NCBI GenBank assembly: GCA_035530135.1
Contig: DATKVJ010000133.1
Span: 1-64,000, forward strand
Length of the DNA stretch: 64,000 bases
Origin: CAIYYX01 sp035530135
Lineage (GTDB): Bacteria; Pseudomonadota; Gammaproteobacteria; Burkholderiales; Rhodocyclaceae
Direction: 5' to 3'
The notes beneath the pieces were generated by a model, which was given only the letters and a program-made list of their open reading frames with translations, did not search any database and had not been told where the DNA came from. Of the stretch, positions 1 through 10,807 are shown piece by piece; the stretch's first letter is position 1, and each line of letters starts with the position of its first letter. The translations under genes were made by a program, and so were the position numbers.

Positions 1-51
1 AAATGCACAATCTGTTGCTCCAGGGATCTCCGCGCATGCGGGGCGAACCCC

Positions 52-285
52 ATGTCTAGGCTGCTCTTGTTCGGCCTGGTCGGTCTGGTCGTCTATCTGG
101 TCTTGCGCGACCGGAGGCGGGGTGCGTCCGGCGGCGCGGTCAGGGGACCGCGCCCGGCCGAGCGGATGGTGTTGTGCGCGCAGTGCGGCGTGCATCTGCC
201 CGAGGGCGAGAGCTTGAGATCGGGCGAGCATTGCTATTGCTGCGAAGCGCACCGTGTGCTCGGCCCGGTCAAGCGCCCCTCCTGA
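52..285 (+). CDS. PP0621-family small membrane protein with paired cysteines
   Basis: A 77-residue protein. Residues 1-19 form one hydrophobic helix (LLLFGLVGLVVYLVL) followed by a basic stretch. The C-terminal half has two cysteine clusters, CAQC and CYCC, which look like a small zinc ribbon. This arrangement is the PP0621 type commonly found just before pilS in beta- and gammaproteobacteria. The product is probably anchored in the inner membrane with the cysteine domain in the cytoplasm. The stop lies 7 bases before the preferred pilS start, so the two are probably cotranscribed. The function is unknown; a role with PilSR is inferred from position only. Confidence 0.7.
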   Translation: MSRLLLFGLVGLVVYLVLRDRRRGASGGAVRGPRPAERMVLCAQCGVHLPEGESLRSGEHCYCCEAHRVLGPVKRPS

Positions 286-292
286 GCCGCCG

Positions 293-1873
293 ATGAACCC
301 CGACGCGAGACGGCCGGCGCCTGAGCCGTCCGAGGTATTCTGGCGCTCGCTGTTCTATTTCGGCCTCTACCGGATGGTGGTGGCGAGCGTGTTCGTGTTC
401 GCCATCTTCGTCTATGGCGGCACCCAGAACTTCGGCTCGCAGAATCCCCGCATGTTCGCCTGGGTCAGCGTTGCCTACCTGATTCTGTCCCTGATCTTCT
501 TCGCTACGCTGGAGCAGGTCAGACGCCGCTTCAATCTCTACCTCTCGGCGCAGGTGGTCGTCGACATCCTGGCGCTGACGCTGCTGATGTACGCCAGCGG
601 CGGCGCCAAGAGCGGGCTGGCCTTCATGCTGCTGGTGGTGCTGGCCGCGGCGGGGCTGGTGGGGCAGGGCAGACTGACGCTGTTTTACGCCGCCCTGGCG
701 GCCGTCGCGGTGCAGCTCGAGCAGGCCTATCGCTTTCTGCAGTTCGGCGCCGACCCGGCAGATTTCGTCAAGGCCGGCATCACCAGCATCGGCTTTTTCG
801 CCACCGCGATCACCGCTCACCTACTGGCGCGGCGCGTGGTCGCCAACGAGGAGCTGGCGCGCCGGCGCGGCATCGCCCTGAACGATCAATTGCGGATCAA
901 CCGGCGCGTCATTCGCGACATGCAGGATGGCGTGCTGGTGGTCGACGCCGATGGCCGGGTGAGCCAGCTCAATCCCCAGGCGGAGGTGCTGCTGGGGGTG
1001 CATGCGCCGGCCGCGCCGGAGCTCGCGGCGTGCTCCGCGGAGCTGGCCGCCCTCTATGCGCGTTGGCGGCATCAGTCGGTGGAGGCCGCGGACAACTTCC
1101 GCGCCCCCGCCAGCGGCCGACTGCTGCGCGCCCGCTTCCTGCCGGCGGGGAAGGGGGGCAATGCCCTGATCTATCTCGAGGATCTGGATCGGGTTCAGGC
1201 ACAGGCCCAGCAGTTGAAGCTGGCGGCGCTCGGACGGCTCACCGCCAACATCGCGCACGAGATCCGCAATCCGCTGTCTGCGGTGAGCCACGCCGCCGAA
1301 CTGCTGGCCGAGGAGCAGCGGGGCGAGATGCAGACGCGCCTGATCGGCATCATCGGCGACAACACCCAGCGCATCAATCGCCTGATCAACGAAGTGCTGG
1401 AGCTGGGTCGGCGCGACCGGGCGCAAGCCGAGCCCCTGCGCCTGCCGGACTTCCTGGCGTCCTTCCTCGGCGAGTACGCCGAGCACGAGCCGCGGGTACG
1501 CCAGACCATCGCGCTCGCGGTCGATCCACAGACGGTACTCTCCTTCGATCGGACGCATCTCAACCGCGTGCTCTGGAACCTGCTCGGCAATGCGCTGCGC
1601 CACTGCCGGGGCGAGGCCGGCAGCATCCGTATCGAGGCGCGAACGTCGAGCAACCCGGAGCGCACCGAATTGCATATCATTGACGACGGTAGCGGGATCG
1701 AGCCCGCACTGCGCGCTCAGGTGTTCGAACCCTTCTTCACCACCCACAGCGGCGGCACCGGTCTCGGCCTGTATATCGCCCGCGAGTTGTGCGAGGCCAA
1801 CGGCGCGGTCCTGGAAGTCCTCGACAATGCACCGGGCGCGCATTTTTGCATCAGAGGAGCGGCATCCCCGTGA
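293..1873 (+). CDS. pilS: Sensor histidine kinase PilS
   Basis: Membrane histidine kinase that phosphorylates PilR to control type IV pilin transcription. The N-terminal ~190 residues hold about six hydrophobic segments, as in PilS. A PAS-like region follows (around VVDADGRVSQLNPQAE). The HisKA box IAHEIRNPLSAVSHA carries the phospho-accepting His at about residue 322. The ATPase part has an N box (NALRHC), a G1 box (DDGSGI) and a G2 box (GGTGLGLYIA). I start at ATG 293 (526 residues); an in-frame ATG at 254 would add 13 residues overlapping the upstream gene. The stop overlaps the GTG start of pilR. Identity is strong from domain order and the pilR neighbour. Confidence 0.9.
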   Translation: MNPDARRPAPEPSEVFWRSLFYFGLYRMVVASVFVFAIFVYGGTQNFGSQNPRMFAWVSVAYLILSLIFFATLEQVRRRFNLYLSAQVVVDILALTLLMYASGGAKSGLAFMLLVVLAAAGLVGQGRLTLFYAALAAVAVQLEQAYRFLQFGADPADFVKAGITSIGFFATAITAHLLARRVVANEELARRRGIALNDQLRINRRVIRDMQDGVLVVDADGRVSQLNPQAEVLLGVHAPAAPELAACSAELAALYARWRHQSVEAADNFRAPASGRLLRARFLPAGKGGNALIYLEDLDRVQAQAQQLKLAALGRLTANIAHEIRNPLSAVSHAAELLAEEQRGEMQTRLIGIIGDNTQRINRLINEVLELGRRDRAQAEPLRLPDFLASFLGEYAEHEPRVRQTIALAVDPQTVLSFDRTHLNRVLWNLLGNALRHCRGEAGSIRIEARTSSNPERTELHIIDDGSGIEPALRAQVFEPFFTTHSGGTGLGLYIARELCEANGAVLEVLDNAPGAHFCIRGAASP

Positions 1874-3219
1874 AACGCGAACGCAGATCCCGCGGCGACA
1901 TGATGCGCGTCCTGGTCGTCGATGACGAGGCGGATATCCGCGAACTGCTCGATCTGACGCTGGCGCGCATGGGTCTGGCGGCGGATTGCGCCGGCTCGGT
2001 CCGGGAGGCCAAGGAGATGCTGGCTCACGGCAACTACAAGCTGTGTCTGACCGACATGCGCCTGCCCGACGGCGCCGGGACCGATCTGGTCCGCCATATC
2101 AGCGAGCATTGCCGCGACCTGCCGGTGGCGGTGATCACCGCTCACGGCAGCATGGAGAATGCCGTCTCGGCGCTCAAGGCGGGGGCCTTCGACTATCTGG
2201 CGAAGCCGGTATCGTTGGAGCAGTTGCGCGCCCTGGTCAAGTCCGCGCTGGAACTGCCGCAACGCAGCGAGAGCGGCGAGGCCTCGGCCGCCCGGTCGCT
2301 GCTGGGGGAGTCCCCGGCGATGCGCCAGACGCGCGACATGATCGAACGCGTCGCCCGCAGCCAGGCACCGGTGTACATTTCCGGCGAGTCGGGCAGCGGC
2401 AAGGAGTTGGCAGCGCGCCTGATCTATCGTCTCGGGGCGCGCCGCGACGGCCCCTTCGTCGCCGTCAATTGCGGCGCGATTCCCGAGAACCTGATGGAGA
2501 GCGAATTTTTCGGCTATCGCAAGGGCGCCTTCACCGGCGCCGAGACCGACCGCTTGGGCTTCTTCCAGGCAGCCGACGGCGGCACGTTGTTCCTGGACGA
2601 GGTGGCCGATCTGCCCTTGGCAATGCAGGTCAAGCTGTTGCGCGTGATCCAGGAGAAGCGGGTACGCAGGATAGGCGCCACGGCCGAGGAGGGCGTCGAT
2701 GTCCGGATCATTTGCGCCACCCATCACCCGCTCAAAACGCTGGTGGAGCAGGGCCGGTTCCGTCAGGATCTGTTCTATCGCTTGAACGTCATCGAGCTGG
2801 CGATGCCCGCGCTGCGCGAATGCCGGGAGGACATCCCGTTCTTCGCCCAGAGCATACTCGGGCGCCTCGTCGGCGGTGGAGCGCCGCCGACGCTGACGCC
2901 GGCGGCGCTGGCGGCGCTGTCCGCCTACCCCTTCCCGGGCAATGTGCGCGAACTGGAGAACATACTCGAGCGCGCCTTGGCCTTGAAGACGGGAGAAGCG
3001 GTCGACGTTGCCGATTTGCGTCTGGCTCCTTCTCCCCAAGGCGAGGAAGCGCAGCAAGACCAGGCGCCGCTTCAGGACTACCTCGACCGGGTAGAGAAAA
3101 GGGCGATCCTGGAGGCGCTCGCCAAGACCCGCTTCAACCGTACCGCTGCGGCCAAGCTGCTCGGCGTGACCTTCCGCTCTCTGCGCTACCGCATGGAGCG
3201 CCTCGGCCTCAACGAATGA
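1870..3219 (+). CDS. pilR: Sigma-54-dependent response regulator PilR
   Basis: NtrC-family activator, 449 residues from the GTG at 1870. The receiver domain has the acidic pocket VVDDEAD and a phospho-acceptor Asp at about residue 62 (LTDMRLPD). The AAA+ domain has Walker A GESGSGKE (about residue 172), the sigma-54 contact loop GAFTGAE and Walker B GGTLFLDEV. A Fis-type helix-turn-helix closes the protein (FNRTAAAKLLGVTFRSLRYR). The GTG start is preferred because AGAGGAG sits at 1853-1859, ten bases upstream; ATG 1900 or 1903 are alternatives. It overlaps pilS by 4 bases, and its stop overlaps the ampD start. The expected target is the pilA promoter, which is not in this window. Confidence 0.92.
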   Translation: MKRERRSRGDMMRVLVVDDEADIRELLDLTLARMGLAADCAGSVREAKEMLAHGNYKLCLTDMRLPDGAGTDLVRHISEHCRDLPVAVITAHGSMENAVSALKAGAFDYLAKPVSLEQLRALVKSALELPQRSESGEASAARSLLGESPAMRQTRDMIERVARSQAPVYISGESGSGKELAARLIYRLGARRDGPFVAVNCGAIPENLMESEFFGYRKGAFTGAETDRLGFFQAADGGTLFLDEVADLPLAMQVKLLRVIQEKRVRRIGATAEEGVDVRIICATHHPLKTLVEQGRFRQDLFYRLNVIELAMPALRECREDIPFFAQSILGRLVGGGAPPTLTPAALAALSAYPFPGNVRELENILERALALKTGEAVDVADLRLAPSPQGEEAQQDQAPLQDYLDRVEKRAILEALAKTRFNRTAAAKLLGVTFRSLRYRMERLGLNE

Positions 3220-3806
3220 AGACGTCTACCCCAAGTGAGGGGCTCACCCCTTCCGAGGGGCTCGACCCCGACGCCCTGCTGCCCGGCATCCGCTTCATCC
3301 CCTCCCCCAACTGCGACGAGCGTCCGGCGGGAGATGAGGTCTGCCTGATCGTCGTACACGCCATCAGTCTGCCGCCGGGCGAGTTCGGCGGCGATGCCAT
3401 CTTGCGGCTGTTTACCAACCGTCTCGATCCGGCTGCCCATCCCTATTATCGCGACATCCATCAGCTACGCGTATCGGCGCACTTCCTGATTGCCCGCGAC
3501 GGCACGGCCACCCAGTTCGTCCGCTGCGGCCGACGCGCCTGGCACGCCGGGCTCTCTGCCTGGCGAGGACGCGAGCGCTGCAACGACTTCTCCATCGGCA
3601 TCGAGCTGGAAGGCTGCGACGAGCGGCCGTTCGAGGACGTCCAGTACCGGGTGCTGGCACGGTTGATCCGGGCGTTGAAGCAGCGCTACGCGATCAGTGA
3701 GGTGGTGGGGCACAACGCTATCGCCCCCGGCCGCAAGACCGATCCGGGACCCCACTTCGACTGGACTCGGCTCGCTAAGAGCCTTGCTGACGACGATGGA
3801 GCGTGA
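3216..3806 (+). CDS. ampD: 1,6-anhydro-N-acetylmuramyl-L-alanine amidase AmpD
   Basis: Cytoplasmic zinc amidase that removes the peptide from anhydro-muropeptides during peptidoglycan recycling. It is 196 residues long, near the family size. The zinc ligands known from AmpD are present: His about 48 (IVVHAIS), His about 166 and Asp about 176 in GHNAIAPGRKTDPG. The N-terminus carries a short near-repeat (PSEGLTPSEGLDP) that is not part of the catalytic fold and probably extends it. The ATG overlaps the pilR stop (ATGA), so it is translationally coupled to pilR. This pilSR-ampD order is common in betaproteobacteria. Confidence 0.9.
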   Translation: MKTSTPSEGLTPSEGLDPDALLPGIRFIPSPNCDERPAGDEVCLIVVHAISLPPGEFGGDAILRLFTNRLDPAAHPYYRDIHQLRVSAHFLIARDGTATQFVRCGRRAWHAGLSAWRGRERCNDFSIGIELEGCDERPFEDVQYRVLARLIRALKQRYAISEVVGHNAIAPGRKTDPGPHFDWTRLAKSLADDDGA

Positions 3807-3877
3807 CCCATTTCACGCCGGTCCGTCGGGAACGTTGCGTATCTCCGCTGAAAATTACACCCAGCATAAAATATTTC

Positions 3878-3906
3878 TTGCAAGTTTTATTTTGAGCCAC
3901 TAGAAT
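3878..3906 (+). promoter_or_regulatory. Candidate sigma-70 promoter in the 3.8-4.4 kb gap
   Basis: TTGCAA at 3878-3883 and TAGAAT at 3901-3906 are separated by 17 bases (4/6 and 5/6 matches to consensus) within an AT-rich patch unlike the flanking DNA. It points right, toward the small ORF at 4022 and the histone-like gene at 4431. Confidence 0.5.
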
Positions 3907-4021
3907 TAGTCGCAGGAAGTCGTCGGCACACTATATGTAGTAGGTCGACTCGATTCAGCGAAACGTGAGGGACATGAATTCTTGCGGCGGCTTCCGGATC
4001 AACAACAACAGGAGACGCTCA

Positions 4022-4258
4022 ATGCAGTTAGCCTCGGACGCCGCCCCCAAGCCCCCCTCGCCTGATCGCGCTTCCGAAGCTGTTTCTGCTCTTCCCTCCT
4101 CCCCCTTCTTCAGTCGCTCCCCCCAAGTTCCCAAACAATCCGACATCGCGACATCGTCAGCGCCCAAGGCGTCGATGGCGGTGCAAGTGGGCGGGATCGC
4201 TGGCGCTGGCTGCTTCGGCGCCCACTATTTCCTGGCAGCAACAGGACCGAATTCATGA
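4022..4258 (+). CDS. Doubtful small hypothetical protein
   Basis: A 78-residue frame starting at ATG 4022, with AGGAG about 6 bases upstream. The product is rich in Pro, Ser and Ala and ends in a Gly/Ala stretch (GGIAGAGCFGAHYFLAATG). I recognise no family. It sits in a 624-base gap between ampD and the histone-like gene, downstream of a plausible promoter. The low-complexity composition and lack of any domain mean it may be an untranslated leader or the remains of a gene. The ribosome-binding site is the main argument for it. Confidence 0.3.
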   Translation: MQLASDAAPKPPSPDRASEAVSALPSSPFFSRSPQVPKQSDIATSSAPKASMAVQVGGIAGAGCFGAHYFLAATGPNS

Positions 4259-4430
4259 GTAAGCTCCGGGCGAATGTCCCGCAGCCTGTCGCCCGATGAG
4301 GCGATCGGCGATCGAGTGTAAGGAATTCATTGGCTGCGGCTCGCCGCGGTCTTGGATAATCCGTGCTGGTCGAGACGGGTTGCAATAGTGGGTGTCTCAT
4401 TCCTGTTAATTTGACTTAAGGAGATTCAAA

Positions 4431-5009
4431 ATGGCCATTGCCAAAGCCAAGAAGCCGGCAGCGAAGAAGCCGGCGGCGAAGAAGGTCGCTGCCAAGAAGC
4501 CGGTAGCCAAGAAGGTCGCTGCCAAGAAGCCGGTAGCCAAGAAGGTCGCCGCCAAGAAGCCGGTAGCCAAGAAGGTCGCCGCCAAGAAGCCGGTAGCCAA
4601 GAAGGTCGCCGCCAAGAAGCCGGCAGCCAAGAAGGTCGCCGCCAAGAAGGTCGCGGCCAAGAAGCCGGTAGCCAAGAAGGTCGCGGCCAAGAAGCCGGCA
4701 GCCAAGAAGGTCGCCGCCAAGAAGCCGGTAGCCAAGAAGGTCGCCGCCAAGAAGCCGGCAGCCAAGAAGGTCGCCGCCAAGAAGCCGGCAGCCAAGAAGC
4801 CGGCAGCCAAGAAGGTCGCCGCCAAGAAGCCGGCTGCGAAGAAGGTCGCGGCCAAGAAGCCGGCTGCGAAGAAGGCTGCTGCCAAGCCCGCAGCAAAGCC
4901 GGCGGCAGCGCCCGCCGCCCAGCCCTCGACCGCGGCCGCGCCGGGCCTGAAGTCGTCGCTGAATCCGGCGGCTGCTTGGCCGTTTCCTACGGGTTCGCGG
5001 CCCTCTTGA
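4431..5009 (+). CDS. Histone H1-like Lys/Ala/Pro-repeat protein (AlgP/HctB-like)
   Basis: A 192-residue, very basic, low-complexity protein. From about residue 5 to 150 it is built from five-residue units such as KKPAA, KKVAA and KKPVA, like the C-terminal tail of histone H1 and the bacterial AlgP, BpH1 and HctB proteins. Such proteins bind DNA without sequence preference and are thought to compact the nucleoid; that role is inferred from composition. The repeats end in an Ala/Pro linker and a distinct tail, LNPAAAWPFPTGSRPS, which has real complexity. The start is secure: TAAGGAG at 4417-4423 is seven bases before ATG 4431. The repeats make the exact length prone to change between strains. 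Confidence 0.85.
   Translation: MAIAKAKKPAAKKPAAKKVAAKKPVAKKVAAKKPVAKKVAAKKPVAKKVAAKKPVAKKVAAKKPAAKKVAAKKVAAKKPVAKKVAAKKPAAKKVAAKKPVAKKVAAKKPAAKKVAAKKPAAKKPAAKKVAAKKPAAKKVAAKKPAAKKAAAKPAAKPAAAPAAQPSTAAAPGLKSSLNPAAAWPFPTGSRPS
4443..4890 (+). repeat. In-gene tandem repeat (15/30-base units) encoding KKPxA/KKVAA
   Basis: Repeated near-identical units with core GCCAAGAAGCCGGTA or GCCAAGAAGGTCGCC alternate through the histone-like gene. Synonymous third-base changes cluster in neighbouring copies, which suggests recent slippage duplications. Read on the other strand, the same repeat gives an artificial hydrophobic frame. Confidence 0.85.
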
Positions 5010-5098
5010 GTCGCGCCTCGGGTGGGTGCGAGCGGATCGCTCGCTAAGTTGGCGGGCTGGTTCTCCCGTTCGCATTCACCCAGGTTCGGACGCTCGGC

Positions 5099-5130
5099 GG
5101 CGGCCTGTCAGGAGCCGCCACTTCTTTCTT
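5099..5130 (+). terminator. Candidate terminator after the histone-like gene
   Basis: GGCGGC at 5099-5104 pairs with GCCGCC at 5114-5119 across a 9-base loop, followed by the T-rich ACTTCTTTCTT. It lies between two convergent genes (histone-like and pckG). The stem is short, so the call is moderate. Confidence 0.4.
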
Positions 5131-5158
5131 GAAGCGCTGGGTGGCGAGTCTGCCGGGA

Positions 5159-6997
5159 TCAGTCTATCAGCGCGAGTTCGAACAGTTCCCGCTTCAGCAG
5201 CAATTCGCGCGGTAGGCGGCTCTTCAGCTTTTCGAACCATTCGGCGTGCAATTTGAGCTCCTCGCGCCACATGGCGGCGTCGACCGCGGTCAATTCCTCG
5301 AACTGCTCGCGGGTCAGGCCGGAGAATCCCGACCAGTCGATATCCTCGTATTTCGGCATCCAGCCCAGGGTGGTTTCGCGGGCCGCTGCGCGGCCCTTGA
5401 CGCGATCGACGATCCACTTCAGGACGCGCATGTTTTCGCCGAAGCCGGGCCAGATGAAATTGCCGTCCTGGTCGTGGCGGAACCAGTTGACCGTGAAAAT
5501 CCGCGGGGCGTGATGGATGGCATGGCCGATGCGCAGCCAGTGGTTGAAATAGTCGCCCATGTGGTAGCCGCAGAAGGGCAGCATGGCGAACGGGTCGCGT
5601 CTGACCACGCCCATCTGGCCGGTGGTGGCGGCGGTGGTTTCCGAGCCGAGCGTCGCCGCCATATAGACGCCGTAGTTCCAGTTGAAGGCTTCATACACCA
5701 GCGGCACCGTGGTCGAGCGGCGGCCACCGAAGACGAAGGCGGCGATCGGGACGCCGGCGGGATTTTCCCAGTCCGGATCGATCGACGGGCACTGGCTGGC
5801 CGCGACCGTGAAACGGGAATTCGGGTGCGCCGCCTTCCTGCCGGTCTGCCTGCCGATTTCCGGCGTCCAGTCCTGGCCGGTCCAGTCGATCAGGTGCGCC
5901 GGCACCTCCTTGGACATTCCTTCCCACCACACGTCGCCGTCGTCGGTGAGCGCCACGTTGGTGAAAATGACGTTCTCCTTGAGCGTCATCATCGCGTTGA
6001 AGTTGGTCTTCTCCGAGGTGCCCGGTGCCACGCCGAAGTAGCCCGCCTCGGGATTGATGGCATAGAGGCGGCCATCCTTGCCCGGCTTGATCCAGGCGAT
6101 GTCGTCGCCGACCGTGGTCACCTTCCAGCCGCCGAGCGACTGCGGCGGGATCAGCATGGAAAAGTTGGTCTTGCCGCAGGCCGAGGGGAAGGCGGCGGCG
6201 ACGTAGCTTTTCTCTCCCTGGGGATTTTCCACACCGAGGATCAGCATGTGCTCGGCCAGCCAGCCCTCGTCGCGCGCCATGGTCGAGGCGATGCGCAGGG
6301 CGAAGCACTTTTTGCCGAGCAGCGCGTTGCCGCCGTAGCCGGAACCGAACGACCAGATTTCGCGCGTTTCCGGGAAATGGACGATGTATTTGTGTTCCTT
6401 GTTGCAGGGCCAGGGCAGGTCCCTCTGTCCCGCTTCGAGCGGCATTCCCACCGAGTGCAGGCAGGGTACGAAAGCGCCGTCCTCGCCCAGTTGGTCGAAA
6501 ACCTTGCGACCCATCCGGGTCATGATTTTCATGTTCACCACGACATACGCGGAGTCGGAAATCTCGACGCCGATATGGGCGATCGGGCTGCCGATCGGGC
6601 CCATCGAGAAAGGAATGACGTACATCGTGCGGCCGCGCATGCAGCCCTTGAACAGGCTGCGCAACACCGCCTTCATCTTGTCCGGGTCTTCCCAGTTGTT
6701 GTTCGGACCGGCGTCTTCCCGGTCGGTGGTGCAGATGAAGGTGCGGTCCTCGACGCGCGCCACGTCGGAAGGATCGGAGCAGGCGAGGAAGGAGTTGGGG
6801 CGCTTGGCCGGGTTCAATCTGACCAGGCTGCCGGCCGCGACCATGCCGTCGCACAGGCGTTGATATTCCTCGTCCGAACCGTCACACCAGACGATGTTGT
6901 CGGGCTCGGTCAGCGCCGCTATTTCGGCAACCCAGGCTTTCAGCTTGAGGTTGCGAACATAAGCCGGGGTCGCTGACTGCGATGGGCGTTGATCCAT
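5159..6997 (-). CDS. pckG: Phosphoenolpyruvate carboxykinase, GTP-type
   Basis: Interconverts oxaloacetate plus GTP with phosphoenolpyruvate, CO2 and GDP; entry step of gluconeogenesis or an anaplerotic route. The 612-residue length suits the GTP-dependent class. The kinase-1 loop carries the reactive cysteine (FPSACGKTN), and FVFGGRRSTTVPLV is a GTP-PEPCK signature. Start at ATG 6997: it gives MDQRPSQ and has GGAGAG upstream; the frame extends 37 codons further but without family-like sequence. The gene diverges from maeB, so two enzymes of the PEP-pyruvate-oxaloacetate node share one 273-base control region. Confidence 0.95.
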   Translation of the reverse strand: MDQRPSQSATPAYVRNLKLKAWVAEIAALTEPDNIVWCDGSDEEYQRLCDGMVAAGSLVRLNPAKRPNSFLACSDPSDVARVEDRTFICTTDREDAGPNNNWEDPDKMKAVLRSLFKGCMRGRTMYVIPFSMGPIGSPIAHIGVEISDSAYVVVNMKIMTRMGRKVFDQLGEDGAFVPCLHSVGMPLEAGQRDLPWPCNKEHKYIVHFPETREIWSFGSGYGGNALLGKKCFALRIASTMARDEGWLAEHMLILGVENPQGEKSYVAAAFPSACGKTNFSMLIPPQSLGGWKVTTVGDDIAWIKPGKDGRLYAINPEAGYFGVAPGTSEKTNFNAMMTLKENVIFTNVALTDDGDVWWEGMSKEVPAHLIDWTGQDWTPEIGRQTGRKAAHPNSRFTVAASQCPSIDPDWENPAGVPIAAFVFGGRRSTTVPLVYEAFNWNYGVYMAATLGSETTAATTGQMGVVRRDPFAMLPFCGYHMGDYFNHWLRIGHAIHHAPRIFTVNWFRHDQDGNFIWPGFGENMRVLKWIVDRVKGRAAARETTLGWMPKYEDIDWSGFSGLTREQFEELTAVDAAMWREELKLHAEWFEKLKSRLPRELLLKRELFELALID

Positions 6998-7152
6998 GAT
7001 TTGAAACTCTCCAGGACGAAACAGGGGTGCCTGAAATACGGTCGATCGGCGGGGTAGCGATCGGAGCCGTTCGGCGATTCCCGGGCCAGGGGAGGTGGGG
7101 TAGTCCATCCCGGCGCGGCAGGGGCGAGGGCTTTACCCGGCGCAGAAAAATT

Positions 7153-7181
7153 ATTATGCCAGCTCAGGCAGCCGCGAGCAA
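7153..7181 (-). promoter_or_regulatory. Candidate pckG promoter
   Basis: On the minus strand, TTGCTC (7176-7181) and an extended minus-10 TGGCATAAT (hexamer at 7153-7158) are 17 bases apart. The leader to ATG 6997 would be about 150 bases. A weaker TACAAT at 7197-7202 on the plus strand could serve maeB. Confidence 0.4.
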
Positions 7182-7270
7182 ACTCGGCAGGAGCGATACA
7201 ATGGTCGGGCCCATCGATGAGGCCCGCCAGTGAGGCAGCCACGACTGGGATCATTTAAGGGACCGCTCTC

Positions 7271-9558
<2,288 letters not shown>

Positions 9559-9559
<1 letters not shown>

Positions 9560-10689
9560 TGACACGGGCGGCACTGGTCTTGACCGGGGGTGGCGCCCGC
9601 GCCGCCTACCAGGTCGGGGTGCTGGCGGCGATCCGCGATCTGATGCCGGAAAAGCAGCGCAATCCCTTTCCCATCATCTGCGGCACGTCAGCGGGCGCCA
9701 TCAATGCCGCCTACCTGGCGACCCGGACCGAAAATTTCGGCGCCGGGGTCGGCCAGTTGCTGCGTCTTTGGCGCGACTTTCACGCCGGCGACGTGTACCG
9801 CGCCGACGCGCTCGGCATGGCTACCGCAGCGGCCAGCTGGCTGACGACGATGGCGGGGGGCTGGCTGCTGAACAGAAGTCCGCGCTCCTTGCTCGACAAC
9901 TCGCCGCTGCGGCAGTTGGTCGCCCGGCACATCGATTTCTCGCGCATCGACGCGGGCATCGCGAATCATAAACTGCATTCGATCAGCATCACCTGTTCGG
10001 GCTATTCCTCCGGCCAGAGCGTCAGCTTCTTTCAAGGACGCCACGACCTCGAGCCCTGGCAGCGCTCGCAGCGCTTTGGTGCCCACGTCAAGCTCGGCAT
10101 CGATCACCTGCTGGCATCGAGCGCGATCCCCTTCATCTTTCCTGCGGTCAAGGTAAATCGCGAGTATTTCGGCGACGGTTCGATGCGCCAGGTGGCCCCC
10201 ATCTCGCCCGCGATCCACCTCGGGGCAGACAGGATTCTGGTCGTCGGTGCCGGTCGCTTGAGCACTCCCGAGGCGTTTCGCGACGCCGACGGTGCCTATC
10301 CGTCGCTGGCGCAGATTGCCGGCCACACCTTGTCCAGCATCTTTCTTGACAGCTTGTGGGCCGACATCGAGCGCATCGGGCGCATCAACCGGACCTTGAG
10401 CCTGATCCCGGAACGGGTTCGGCAGGAGCAGGGCATGTCGCTGCGGCCGATCGAGGTTCTGGTGATCGCGCCTTCCGAACGCCTGGATCACCTGGCCGCG
10501 ATTCATGCGCGCAGCCTGCCCTGGCCGGTGCGCACCCTGCTCGGCGGCATCGGGGCGATGAACAAGAACGGCGGCGCGCTGACCAGCTATCTGCTGTTCG
10601 AACGCCCCTATACTCGGGCGCTGATCGATCTGGGTCGGCGGGACACCTTGGCCAGGCGCAACGAAGTCTTGAAGTTTCTTAAGATTTAG
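9559..10689 (+). CDS. Patatin-like phospholipase
   Basis: A 376-residue acyl hydrolase of the patatin/RssA-like family. The N-terminal oxyanion motif is GGGARAAYQVG, the nucleophile elbow is GTSAG (Ser about 44), and the dyad aspartate is in FGDGS (Asp about 206). There is no signal peptide, so it probably acts in the cytoplasm or at the membrane on phospholipid or acyl-CoA esters; the substrate cannot be told. The start overlaps the maeB stop (TAATG), so translation is coupled to malic enzyme, which is hard to explain functionally. Confidence 0.85.
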
Positions 10690-10715
10690 CATCAATAAAT
10701 TGGTGCAAGGGTTTA

Positions 10716-10731
10716 ATTCTTATGTAAGAAT
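10716..10731. promoter_or_regulatory. Perfect inverted repeat upstream of the PBP7-type gene
   Basis: ATTCTTA (10716-10722) and TAAGAAT (10725-10731) are perfect inverted arms with a 2-base centre, about 75 bases before the pbpG start. The short AT-rich palindrome looks more like a regulator site than a terminator for the upstream lipase gene, since no T-run follows. Confidence 0.35.
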
Positions 10732-10807
10732 GCCGTTATCCGTGTCGGCGGCAGGGTAGCTGCTACACTGTCGGCCAGCCTGGGGCTCGTATTGGGAGAA
10801 TATGAAG

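Noticed and set aside
3..59. Short frame from the left edge ending at TAG 57-59, possible end of an upstream gene
   Set aside because: Only 18 codons are visible and nothing identifies them; overlapping the next gene start by a few bases is possible but not proof.
4406..4885. Antisense hydrophobic frame of about 159 residues over the histone-like gene
   Set aside because: It is the mirror of the Lys/Ala codon repeat and changes only with it; no ribosome-binding site or family match.
4443..4890. CRISPR array
   Set aside because: The repeated units are contiguous codons in a good reading frame, with no spacers.
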